Assembly: GCA_015039365.1 (NCBI GenBank)
Contig: WION01000096.1
Location: 62,001 to 126,000, forward strand
DNA: 64,000 bases
Reading direction: 5' to 3'
Origin: Amanita rubescens
Lineage: Eukaryota > Basidiomycota > Agaricomycetes > Agaricales > Amanitaceae
Part shown: piece after piece, positions 32,253 through 42,787 of the stretch
Layout of the letters: each line of letters begins with the position of its first letter
Numbering within the stretch: the stretch's first letter is position 1
Translations under genes and position numbers: made by a program
Notes under the pieces: generated by a model
Database searches by the model: none
Seen by the model: the letters and a program-made list of their open reading frames with translations, nothing else
What the model was told of the DNA's origin: nothing

Positions 32253-32773
32253 CTACAAGCATCAACCAAGCAGCCCCAGGTATCATCTGAAGCATGTAAC
32301 ATTTTTGTTACAGCCAATTTCCTCCCTCCATCTCTGTCACCAACTACCCAACTCTACTGAACTGCAAACCATATGATGTGTTGGCAAACGACAGGTAGAT
32401 TGAACAGAGTCACTTGCAAGGTCAGTAGGATAAAGGATGGTCCCAGGTGACAGTGCGCACTGGGATGAAGGCGATGCGGTTAATGATGCAGGGACCCATC
32501 AGTTTCAACCATTTCTTGCTGCTTGCAACATCTGGTATGAGTCACCTTGCTCTGAAGATGAAGAGTCCTCCTGTGTACCAACAACCCATGATGGACTCCC
32601 CATCCATGTACTGCTTAGGAGTGTAAGTGCAGGGGGGAGAAAGATATCACATGAATGCAGAGGAGTGAAAGGCAGTATATTCGATGTCCATACAGTATAA
32701 TGAAGCTATATATAAACTAATATGCACAAGGCGTAGTCACCGCAATCATCTTATGCTCCTCTGATGGTTTGTG

Positions 32774-33138
32774 TGTTGAATATTGATTGAGTGATTAAAC
32801 ATCAGATATCGCTCAAATCCTTTATATTTAGTGTTACTATACTATATTCTTTGTAATGAGTTAGTTTATAGGTGTAGCAGTTGTGTCTGTGGACAAAACA
32901 CAATATAGTGGACACCTAAACTCACGCCTGATGGGATAGGTAGTAAGTAAATAGAACCAAACAGGCCAGGAAGGGAACTACAGTACCTACACTTGGATTC
33001 TATACTTGACATTACTGCTATCAACTGTTATAGACCACATTTGTGAACATCTAAAGCGTGTATTAAGTCTATCAGAGGGCTAGACAACTACTACAACATT
33101 TGTAGTGAGTTCCAACAACACTTGGCGCATTTTTAACA
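32774..33138 (+). repeat. Copia-family LTR, opposite orientation (365 bp)
   Basis: Reads TGTTGAATATTG to TTTTTAACA on the plus strand, with small deletions compared with 34782-35157. Flanks TTGTG and AAATG do not match. Confidence 0.8.
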
Positions 33139-34781
33139 AAATGTTTCACTAATCTGCTTCCTTTCATCCCCCCTTTATCACAAGCTTGTCACTCATTGCT
33201 TTTGCTCATCACTCCTTTGTGCTCTTACCATCGCTGGTTGCTCATCGTTGGCATCATTGCTCATTGCTCATCATCGGCATCATTAGGCTTACTCATTGCT
33301 CATCATTGGTGTCATTTGATTATATGGACTATCATCAACCTGAGATAATGACAAACTCAGCAGCACAGCAACCAATGAGGCCCCCATTAGTGCACCTTAC
33401 CAAAGTGTCCACCCCTTACCCCCTCCCTCCCTGTGAATGTGCCTGCCACTTCTCAGCCTTTCTTGGGATTCTCTTCACTAGCACCCTCTTCCATTGCTGA
33501 CATGGCAGGCAAACCAAGCACATTTATCCTCTGCATCAGCAACTATCCCTTGTCAACCACAGGTACAGTCATGGAGTAGAACCTCACACAGAGGCACTGC
33601 CACAGTCCGAGGAGGAGGGCGAGGATTGCCACCATGACCGCGACTTTTGAATGGCAGGGACACCCACCAAGAATGTATTGAGGACTGCCTTGTTGCAGAT
33701 GCTAATCCCCCTTCTTTGTGCATCCAGGTCAGGGTTCTGCCACCTCTTGTAAGCATTACTACTTAACAATTTTTCTTGCATTTGGAGAATTTCTCTGGAG
33801 TCATAACTTGCTTTACAATCTTATTTTCCCTCTCAACTTGCTGGTTGGTCATGAGGATTATGGAACATGTTGCAGCTGCAATGAGCACATCTGCCTCTTG
33901 CTATTCATTTTCTATCATTCCAAGATATGCTGGCAACACTATGAATCTCTCCCTGCTTCAGCTGTGTAACAGAGGGGAGCCACATGGATGCAACAGGCAA
34001 AGATTTCTTAGGGTTCATCCATTCAACCCTTCAAAGACATTGTTAGAGGACATTGCCAACGATGGCTATAACTTTTCAAAACCATCCATATCAATTTACC
34101 AGGGACGTTTAATCATTCACCTGTGTGAGTTGCCATGACATGTGTTTCTGAAATGCCTTTTTGACCCTCATCCATCAATAAATATAATACTAGGTATATT
34201 ATAGCACACTCACCATTCAGCTACATTGAAGAGGGAAGGCAACACAGCCGTCTGCATGAAAGAATTCAATCCATCTTTCCCTTTGATGGCATTGTCAACA
34301 ATGATGATTGGGGATGTGAATCTGGAGGGGAGGATGTTCCTACTGATATTGATAGTGATGACAGCCCTCCACCTGAAAGTGATGATGCCCTGGTCCTATA
34401 GTACCACTTGTAAGTTTTCTTAAGATGGTTTTCCTAAGTCTTCCATTTTTCAAAACAACCTTTTCTAACACTAAGTTTACAGCCAAGACAATGTCATACT
34501 AGGACTGCAGGGACTACCCACATGGGATGCGTTTCATGTTCCAAAAAATCTGAATTAAAAGCATTTATTAACAACTGCAGACAAATTCTAACCAGGCAAG
34601 TTTCTGATTTCTTTCAAGTTTACAATACTATTAATGCTTTCTTTCTATTAGGTACAATTGCAGCATGAGCTATCCATTGCTCAGCATGTTACAAGCTCTC
34701 TCCATCCTTCAATTTGGAATGGGGCAGAGCCTGGATCCCTCCTCCTCCTCCTGTCGTATCTACCATCTGAATGGGTTTACT
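33139..34781. other. Unassigned segment between two same-orientation copia LTRs
   Basis: Tandem GCTCATC/TTGGCATCATT motifs occur near 33210-33310. A protein-like stretch (HPFNPSKTLLEDIANDGYNF) occurs near 34020-34080. Neither can be assigned to a gene. No primer site next to the left LTR and no gag or pol motifs are visible. Confidence 0.4.
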
Positions 34782-35157
34782 GTTGAATATTGAGTGATTA
34801 AACATCAGATATCGCTCAAATGCTTTATATTTAGTGTTACAATACTATATTCTTTATTTTGTTTATAATGAGCTAGTTTATAGGTGTAGCGGTTGTGTCT
34901 GTGGACAAAACGCGATATAGTGGACACCTAAACTCACGCCTGATGGGATAGGTAGTAAATAGAACCAAACAGGCCAGGTTTCCTTACATGTAGGGAACTA
35001 CAGTACCTACACTTAGATATAGACTTAATATCACTGCTATCAATTGTTATAGACCGCATTTGTGAACGTCTAAAGCGTGTATTGAGTCTATCAGAGGGCT
35101 AGACAACTACTACAACATTTGTAGTGAGTTGCAACTACACTTGGCGCATTTTTAACA
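34782..35157 (+). repeat. Copia-family LTR (376 bp)
   Basis: TGTTGAATATTGAG to TTTTTAACA, plus-strand orientation. Flanks TTTAC and GGAAC do not match, so it may derive from recombination rather than be a simple solo LTR. Confidence 0.82.
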
Positions 35158-36353
35158 GGAACATGTATTTCATTCTGTTGTGCCATCAGTAGATAGTACT
35201 AGTCTATGAAGGTTCCCAAATTACCTGTAAAGCCTCTTGAAGATGACGGAAGAGGGAGCCATGAAATGTGCTATAAAGTTTGCATGGGGCCGGCATTATT
35301 CAATAAGCCACTCAAGTTCATCTGCATCCAACTCAAGGTGAGCAGGCATGTCAGCATCTGGGAGATGGAGAGATCTTGAGAGATCATTTCAGATCAAAAT
35401 TTTCAAAAAAGGAGATGTAACTTGCGCCTGAGCTACATCTCCTTTTTTGGAAGGAAGCTGGAGGGATTGTTAACTGCAGGTGAAGCAGACTCTTGAATGG
35501 AGTGATTAGAAAAGTACATTGTCATCCTTGGTGGTGGAATACTAGCAGGCCTGTCCAGCACATTCCACCTCTCCCAATGTGCGCATCATGCTCATCAAGA
35601 AAAAAGGTGAGTCTACATGTAACATCACACACTGCCAGTGGTTTGAGGTTTTATGGTGGCCACCTCCAAGGATCCTGTGGCCTCTGTTTGCTGCCTATGA
35701 TATGCCCTTTGCCTATGCCCTTTGCTGGCCTCTAATGCCCAATTCCAGTGAGTGTACCATAATACTCGTTTCTATTTCTTTAATGATGACTTGAGTATCA
35801 GGCAATCTGGAACCTTCAGAGTCTGGTGGACAGATTCATCAGAGGCAAGGGAGTGTTGAATGATAAGCTCTTGCTAGCTGCCCTCCATCTTTTGAAGGAG
35901 CTTTGATGTATTGGGATTGCTTTTGAACAATCCCAGGATAAGGTGAGTGTGTTTCACTCTCCGTTGGAGCTATACTGATGATGCATAGGCTACATCCAAC
36001 GTCACCTTGATACCACTTCAATAAGTGGTTTGAACTCATCTAGGGTCTGACAAGGGGTTTGTGGCTGCAGATGAAGGGAATGACAATGCAGCAGGACAGT
36101 GGATGGGCTGTGTGAGGGCTGCTGCAGTACTAGCCTCAGGTAAGCATATATCTTTGTTTGTACCATTTTGAATCTTGAAGACACCTAGTGCATGTTGTTC
36201 AGCTACCACCTTAACAGGTGGCTTGAATTCATCCAAAGGTGTATGGATGAATGCGGCTCACAGTGGGAAGATGGGTTAGATGGCAGGAGTGGAGATTAAC
36301 AGTGTGGAGGCTGTTGAAACATTAGGTGAGGGCATATCCTCGCTTTTCTTATT
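35158..36353. other. No supported gene
   Basis: Short open stretches but no coherent protein. Two similar segments around 36100-36150 and 36290-36340 (GGCTG...AGGTAAGCATAT and GGCTG...AGGTGAGGGCATAT) look like a duplicated exon end with a splice donor. An ACATCTCCTTTTTT inverted pair lies near 35410-35450 (AAAAAAGGAGATGTAA...TTACATCTCC-like arms). Confidence 0.35.
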
Positions 36354-37095
36354 ATGAATGAAGTTGACCAGTGTCATAGACCCGTTGTTCCCCGATTTCA
36401 CCTGAAAGAAGAAAAATTTGGGCTCATTTGCAGAAGCCGGATTGAACAGAGCACCCAATGGAGCACTCTGTTGTATGAACTTCCCTCAATTTTAACAGTT
36501 TGTTTGGACTGTTTGGCTTCTCCTGCAACAGGAGAAGAAGAGCTTTCACCAGACGGTGATGAGAAGGATTCATGGGAGACCCAAGTCCGTCTTATGATGG
36601 TAAGCCTTGTTGGTTGTTTTTTGACTACATATTAACGACATTCTGCACACATCATTTCAAAACCCTATATAGGCAAGGATGGTGGTTCACCAAACTGCAG
36701 GTTTGCAGCTGGTGTTGATGCTCTCGCACAAGTATCAAGTTTTTGGTGAGGCATTCTGTTCACTGTTTGCTTCGTATTAACAACACTAGGCTTGCATCAT
36801 TCAGAAACAACAGACAAGGACAGTTTAAGCTCATTTGTGAGCTGGTGAGAAGGACGGCTGTAAGGAAGAAACAGGCATGGATTTTAGCAGCAAGGGGGCT
36901 GCCTTGGGCAAAGGTACATGTTCATGTGCGTTCACTTACTTTTTGGTACTAATCATTTTTTTTATGTGTAAAACTTCATTTCAAGCCTTTATTGGCTCTG
37001 CAGACTTGTTCTGGGCACTCTGTAGAAGTTCCTGTGCTTCAGGAAGGGAGTCCAGCTTCAATGAGCTCAGACATGCTAGAGCACTAGTCATTTGA
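36354..37095 (+). pseudogene. Possible multi-exon gene fragment, unknown product
   Basis: Protein-like exons join across short GT-AG gaps. The first contains RPVVPRFHLKEEKFGLICRS and ends DEKDSWETQVRLMM, with a gap near 36601-36673. ARMVVHQTAGLQLVLMLSHK and YQVFG follow, with a gap near 36747-36789. LASFRNNRQGQFKLICELVR and AVRKKQAWILAARGLPWAK come next, then a gap ending in TCTGCAG near 37003. The last piece reads LFWALCRSSCASGRESSFNE to a stop at 37095. The family is not recognised and the 5' end is not defined; the splice sites are my reading only. Confidence 0.3.
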
Positions 37096-37298
37096 ACTTG
37101 TCTCAGTGCGTTTTGAGACTCAGATCTCAGAGGTCAAGCCTCTTGTTGTGTCCATGGGAATTACTTGTAGGCACATTTCTTCATGAGAAGCAGGCCATGG
37201 TGGACTGGGATGTATGGGTGAAGAGGCAGGAGAAGGTGTCAGATGCATGATGACCACAGTTGCATCAAGGGAAGCATTTTCATTTTTTATTTGATGTA

Positions 37299-38356
37299 CA
37301 GTTGTGGACAATCAAAGTCCACTTGTTTTATTCTGAGGGAATGGCTTGTGGAAATTGTTTGATATTACAGGATCATATTGGGACTGTGAAAAGGAGTTGA
37401 TTTAGCATTTTTTCATATTTTTCCTGAATTGTTTAGGGGGTGGCCAAAATTTTGGGTCAAAAAATTTCAAAAAATTTATATACAGAGTCTATGTACCATA
37501 ATGTGAGCCTCTAAAATTGAAGGTCTATAATATTTTTACTCTGCCTATCCTTTCACCCCTTCTAAAGCCTTCATGGCCTTCTCTGAGACACTCCTATGAC
37601 CCTTCTGTTTCCTCACAACCCATGCTGCAGCCCAGCCTGCTAGCCCATTTCTGTAGGCATCAATAAATCTCCATGACCAATTAATAAACCTTTGAATGAC
37701 TTCAGGAGGGCATGCATCAAGAACCTGAAAAGCTTTCTCTTTTGCCATAGCAAAATTTCTTTTGGTGTCTGCTGGTATCTGTATTTGCACCATCCCCAGT
37801 ACTTAGCCATCTAATCAGCTGATGGTCTTCAATTAAATATAACAAGGTTGGACTCACCATTTCAATTGGGTTCAATTCACAGACCCTTCTCCTTGATCAT
37901 TAGCTCTAACATAGAAGGCTGATCCATGAAGTCTTCTTGCTGTGACAACAACTGAGCCATGCAGCAGCCTTGGCTTTCATCCTGTTTCTTGGATTTTTGG
38001 CCAGGTGAACAGGTTGTGAGTGGTGACAAGTCACAAGGATGTGATGTTGCAGCAGACCTTTGGGATTTATTTGTGAATAATTGGCTTGTGGAATCTTTGA
38101 ATTTTATACAGAATCACATCCACATACTTAAAAGGAAGAGTTTGGCCATTTTTTTTGTGATTTTGGGAGCAAATTTAGGGGGTGGCCAAATTTTGGAGGA
38201 AAAAAAAAAGAAATGCTGAAATTCAGGAATTGGCTCATGCAAATCTCATCATAATGATTCTAAATAGCCTATTATACATAATAGATGTACTCTGATGGAT
38301 TGTAGAGCTGTAGAAATAAAATGGGAAAAAAAGCGGACTTTGATTGTCCACAACTG
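37299..38356 (-). mobile_element. Tc1/mariner remnant with TA duplications (1058 bp)
   Basis: Starts CAGTTGTGGACAATCAAAGT and ends with its reverse complement; the inverted repeat is a perfect 22 bp. TA dinucleotides flank it at 37297-37298 and 38357-38358. It retains only the end of a transposase gene, so it was reduced by internal deletion. Two internal segments, near 37340-37470 and 38080-38200, are diverged direct repeats sharing TTAGGGGGTGGCCAAA. Confidence 0.85.
37545..37793 (-). pseudogene. C-terminal remnant of Tc1-like transposase
   Basis: 82 residues, including KAFQVLDACPPEVIQRFINW, SWRFIDAYRNGLAGWAAAWV and VRKQKGHRSVSEKAMKALEG. The F-x-x-x-SWR-FIDAYR-GL-G-AA-V-K-K-HR pattern is what I recall from the C-terminus of agaricomycete Tc1-type transposases. 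The catalytic DDE domain is missing. Confidence 0.7.
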
Positions 38357-38428
38357 TAGGTGCTATGCCCACTATCCCCAACATCCTTGAAGATGTGAGC
38401 TGCACTGAGTATCCTGATGTATTTTTGG

Positions 38429-39791
38429 TAGTGATTACAAGTCTGGTCAAGTCCAGTTTTTCATTCCAAATTAGGAAAACCGGAACCAAAACCATTTGTG
38501 ACTGACTCTGCAGGTGCCACATGCCCAGTTGTCACAGAGGTGTGACCCACCATAATGCGTCACCAGCAACAACAACAGGCATGAACCACCACCTGTGGCC
38601 TCCAACGAGGCTGTCCACTGAAGGTTGAAGACTGCGTGAAGGTGGTTATGGCAGCCGGTGAGTCCTACATTTTCAAGTTCTCCATTTTTTGCATTGACAT
38701 CATAGTAGATATGCTCTCCACCCATACTGAGCCCACCACCCACCTCCTGCACTCACCAACAGCTTCCAGCAACTCTGACAAAGTCACCTCCAATATATCC
38801 ACCTCCCACACCCACCAACAACCTCCCATGAGGTCATTTCCACGACTGTGCCCACCACCCCACCTCCGGTGCTCACCAACGCCCTCAAATGACTCATTTC
38901 CACCACATTCGCCTCCTGTGGGCCTGCCAACAACCTCCAATGAGGTTGTTTTCACCACTGTGCCCACCATCCCACTCCTTTGCTCACCAAGACTCATTTT
39001 CACCACGTTCGCCTCCTGCGCCTGTCAACAACCTCCAATGAGGTTGTTTTCACCACCACACCCACCACCTGACTTTTTTCGCTCACCAGTGACCTCCAAT
39101 GAGGTTGTTTTCACCACCACGCCCACCAGCACCTGCCACCCCACCTCCTTCGCTCACCGAGAGTCGTTTCCACTGCAGGAGCCTCCTGTGCCTGTCAACA
39201 ACCTCCGAGGAGGTGGTTTTCACCACCACACCCACCACCTGACTTTTTTTGCTCACCAGTGACCCCCAGCAAGGTCATGTTCACCACCACGCCCACCAGC
39301 CCATTTTCTTCACTCACCAACGACCTCCAACAAGGTTCTTTCCACCACCGTGCCCACTGCCCCCACCTCCTGTGCTCGCCAGTGCTCACCAGCACCCTCT
39401 AACAAGTCATTTCCACCACATTCATCTCCCGTGCCCACCATGTGTCTACCATTGACCTTGCACGAGGTCGTTTCCACCATCATGACTGCCACCCCACTTT
39501 CTGTGCTCACCAATAGTACCCTCAAATGACTTTGATGTACATACTAAATAGCAGTAGAATATATATAAATGATTGCCACCACCGTTCCACCTCATGTACC
39601 CCTAAGTTTTCAGCCATGACTGGTCATAACTGGTTACACATCGGTTACACAAACTCAGGCATGAGATATGACTGTGACCAAAACCGGGTATCGACCAGTA
39701 AAACCGTGACCGATGGTCCGGTCATAACTGGTAGCAGTTGGGTCCGGTTATGGTTATTTTCCGGTCACCATGACCTGACCTGTAATCACTA
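38429..39791. mobile_element. hAT-like non-autonomous element G (1363 bp)
   Basis: Left end TAGTGATTACAAGTCTGGTC and right end (reverse complement) TAGTGATTACAGGTCAGGTC are inverted repeats. A perfect 8-bp duplication ATTTTTGG flanks it (38421-38428 and 39792-39799). Eight-base duplications and TAGTG ends fit hAT transposons. Near the right end are many AACTGGTTA/ACCGGT motifs. No transposase is encoded; the centre is a minisatellite. Confidence 0.85.
38740..39530. repeat. CCACC/ACCTCC-rich minisatellite inside element G
   Basis: Irregular units of about 80-110 bp, with CAACCTCC(A)ATGAGGTTGTTTTCACCACC recurring near 38815, 38930, 39030, 39090 and 39200. The strand is nearly free of G runs. 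Open frames across it are by-products of the repeat. Confidence 0.7.
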
Positions 39792-39799
39792 ATTTTTGG

Positions 39800-40783
39800 C
39801 ATCAGTAAGCATCTCTTGTGCTGATCAGCTGGTCCTGTTTCTTCTGCTTGACCCACCTTGTTGTTTCTTCTCAATGTTCATGAAGATGTTACTTGCACTG
39901 AGTGTGCACTGATTGCTTCTTTCTGCACTTATCCACTATGTTAGAATGTAAAAAATGCAAATGGTTTCTGTCAGAATGCAACATGTCTTGCTCACTGTTG
40001 ACAACAGTGAGGAGCCACAAATGACAATATCTCCATCAATACTGGTTATTTCTGTGGTGCTTTTTTTGGTATGCCCTTATTAGGCATATAGGAAGGTATT
40101 TGGAATGTTAGAGTGCAAATAGTATGCACAAATCATGCACAAATAAAATTGGTGTGCTCACTAATGAGCAGCCATATCTCCACCAAAACAAGATCTTTCA
40201 GTGGCGCTTTTTTGGACTTTGACTTGGATTTCTTATGATAACAGAGTGTCATTCAGGGTGTCTGGAAGCAGATTACCCCGCCAATTAATGTGTAATTTTC
40301 ACTTTCATGATAAGAGTCTGAAATGATACAAAACAATGCTAGGTTCCAGTGATACAAATTTTATGCAGATGCTTGTGATGCATACAAGGAGGCTCTTGAA
40401 GAAGGCAATATTTGCCTTCTATGATTATTGACTTACATCACCCTTACCATATATGTACATATGTCAAAATCCCTAAGCCAAAATAAGAATGAAGAAATGA
40501 TCAATTAATGATCTTTTATTGGACTTGATACATTAACTTGTGATGATGAAACATGTTTCAAGAAATGTTGTACTGACGAGGAGAAGGAGACAGAGCAGAG
40601 GAAAGGGAAAAAGAAAGGAATATGGTGCACCCCACTTTTTTTCTAATATATTAAGCTTACATTTACAGAAAAACATTGGCCACTCATGCTTGAGAGGATG
40701 CAGTAGCTGATGAAGCATCAATGAGCACACAGGAATGTAAAGGGTGCATAACACCCTCTTTTTTTTCATTCATTTACTGATGT
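39800..40783. other. No recognisable gene
   Basis: AT-rich, with two similar segments (ATCTCCA-CAA-AC...TTTTTTGG near 40030-40075 and 40171-40215), suggesting an old duplication. Nothing else supportable. Confidence 0.4.
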
Positions 40784-41400
40784 ATGGTCTTTCCTCACTC
40801 CTACCCACCACCTGACATCAACACTATTGTAATGGCACCACCAACTTGCAAAACAGCATCCCCCACACTGTCGTACCACCCTTGTCCCACCCTTGTGCCT
40901 CATACCTCCCCTGCTCTCCCATATCTTGCCTTTGTCACCACCAACACCACCAACACCACCAACAACACCATACACCTAACCACCTACCCACCTCCACTGA
41001 CAACTTGGCACCTCCCCAGTTTTGCCCACCCACCCACATCCTTCCCACGCTGCAGGCCATGCTCTCCCGTATATCACCCACAACACCACCAACACCACCA
41101 ATACCACCAACACCATCAACCCTGCACACCTAACCACAGGCTACCCACCTCCACTGACAACTTGGCACCTCCCTGGTTTCATCTGCCCACCCACACCCTT
41201 CCCACGCTGCTGGCACGGCCAAACATGTCCCAACCCTCACCATTTACCCACCTCCCACCCATCACAACTCAACTGACCCCCTCATCAATGTACCAACCAC
41301 CTCCCTTGCACCCAAAAACACATAAACTGGCACACCACCACCCACCGTCACCCATAAAATGGTACCAGCCCCTCTTGGCATTTCCCAAATGCATCACATT
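40784..41400. repeat. C/A-rich strand-asymmetric tract with internal duplication
   Basis: Dominated by CACCACCAACACCAC and CCACC runs with very little G. Segments near 40925-41060 and 41075-41200 share CACCTCCACTGACAACTTGG and CCTTCCCACGCTGC, so it holds a two-copy repeat of about 150 bp. The long open frame through it is Thr/Pro/His-rich low complexity and probably not a gene. Confidence 0.6.
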
Positions 41401-41587
41401 TTTTATTAACAATTACTGTCCATTAACTTCAACTGCATCCCACATACCTATTACCTCAATTGCTCACCCTATGAAAATATATCACATCATAGAGGCTTGA
41501 AACAGATGACAATCATTTATTGGATACACCTACCATCCAACAAGATGACAAAATCACAACTGAAGTAGCAATATCACTTGATAAATT

Positions 41588-41790
41588 TAGTGTTTAAAAG
41601 TCTGGTTCAGTCTGGTTTTTTGCCCAAATTTGGGAAAACCATGACCATAACTGGTCACTGAGCTTGTCTCGAAAGCAAGAACCAAAACTGAACCACACAT
41701 AACTGGTTACATGCGGTTTGGTTGCATCCAGTTTTCGGTTCTGACTGGTCACAAGAGAACTCAGTTGGTCACAAGTCACAACTGGTTAGA
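41588..41790. mobile_element. Remnant of the hAT-like family
   Basis: Starts TAGTGTTTAAAAGTCTGGTT, then AACTGGTCA/ACTGGTTA motifs to about 41790. The matching right end and 8-bp duplication are absent. Confidence 0.5.
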
Positions 41791-41918
41791 ACCAAGTAGT
41801 ATAACAAGGAGTATAATACAACTAGAGAATATTATGATGAATCTATTGACAAATTTTGCACCCTGCCTACCTCACCATTGGATTCAGTGACCTCAGGAAC
41901 CACAGAGATAGTGATTGT

Positions 41919-42073
41919 CAGGGGTAACCCCAGGGTTTTCAAGAGCCAACCCCTACCCCTACCCCTGAAACCTCTGACCTTCACGAGGGGTTGGGGGGTT
42001 ACCCCTCACAGGGGTAGGGGTCAGTGAGGGGTAGAGGGGTCAAAGCAACCCTGGGGGTTTACCCTCAAGGGTA
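41919..42073. repeat. G/C-run repeat with inverted ends
   Basis: CAGGGGTAACCCCAGGGTTT at the left; reverse complement of the right end is GGGTAAACCCCCAGGGTT. Closely similar to 11702-11872. The centre alternates CCCCTA and GGGGT runs. Confidence 0.6.
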
Positions 42074-42111
42074 TAGCTAAAAGACATGATGTAGCTACCT
42101 GGAATAGTATC

Positions 42112-42290
42112 ATTTTATTGTTATACAATCACAACCCTCAACTTCACCATGAAGCCAAGCATACCAGCTGGTTTGTTGGCCATTCAACTGCTGTGGCTGT
42201 CTAAAGTAACCCTTGAGATGAAAATGACTGTCCTGCACTTGCAATACTAGTATCATTTTATTGTTATACAATCACAACCCTCAAATTCAC
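42112..42290. repeat. 37-bp direct repeat, two copies
   Basis: AGTATCATTTTATTGTTATA continuing to CAATCACAACCCTCAA occurs at about 42112-42150 and 42249-42285. Confidence 0.6.
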
Positions 42291-42644
42291 CCTCATGCTC
42301 TGTTAGGGTGAGCTAGGGTATCCCAACTGTTAAACATGCCATACCCATACTCTATCCATAAGCATAGGGGTAGAGACAGAGGGGAACAATGTAGGATTGA
42401 ACCAAAGATGTACTCTTCATTTTGCTTTAACTCTACTCATTGAATGTTATCTCTGCCACTAGTGTACAATCTTTACCAATTTATCACTATGTTTGACAGT
42501 TATATCATCCTGCCTTTCCACCCTGGATCTGACAGCCTCCTCAATCTTGAATCAACCAAGGGGAATGTTGCCATTTAGGTTTCACTCCACACGACATTCC
42601 CAATGATTGATGTGTGATGAATAGCATTCAGCAATAACTTCCCT

Positions 42645-42787
42645 CAGGCTGATCAAGATAGACTGGTACCTTTATAGAGGGGTAAATGATGAGTGATAAA
42701 TCTTGGAGCATTGCAATAATCCTGAGGCTGATCAAGATAAACTTGTACCCTTGTAGAGGGGTAAATGATGAGTGATAAATCTTGGAT
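42645..42787. repeat. Two-copy tandem repeat, unit about 72 bp
   Basis: AGGCTGATCAAGATA...GTACC through GAGTGATAAATCTTGGA occurs twice in tandem with few differences. Confidence 0.65.

Noticed and set aside
32774..35157. A small non-autonomous copia element bounded by the two same-orientation LTRs
   Set aside because: No matching target duplication, no primer site after the left LTR, and no polypurine tract before the right one.
38700..39540. CRISPR-like array in the spaced repeats of element G, and likewise 57433-57890
   Set aside because: Units are contiguous and irregular with no unique spacers of constant length, and the context is a eukaryotic transposon.
40784..41500. A 238-codon Thr/Pro/His-rich protein
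   Set aside because: The frame follows a C/A-rich repeat; other frames are open too, and there is no domain-like composition.
41588..41790. A sixth complete hAT-like element
   Set aside because: No right terminus and no 8-bp duplication of GATAAATT could be found.
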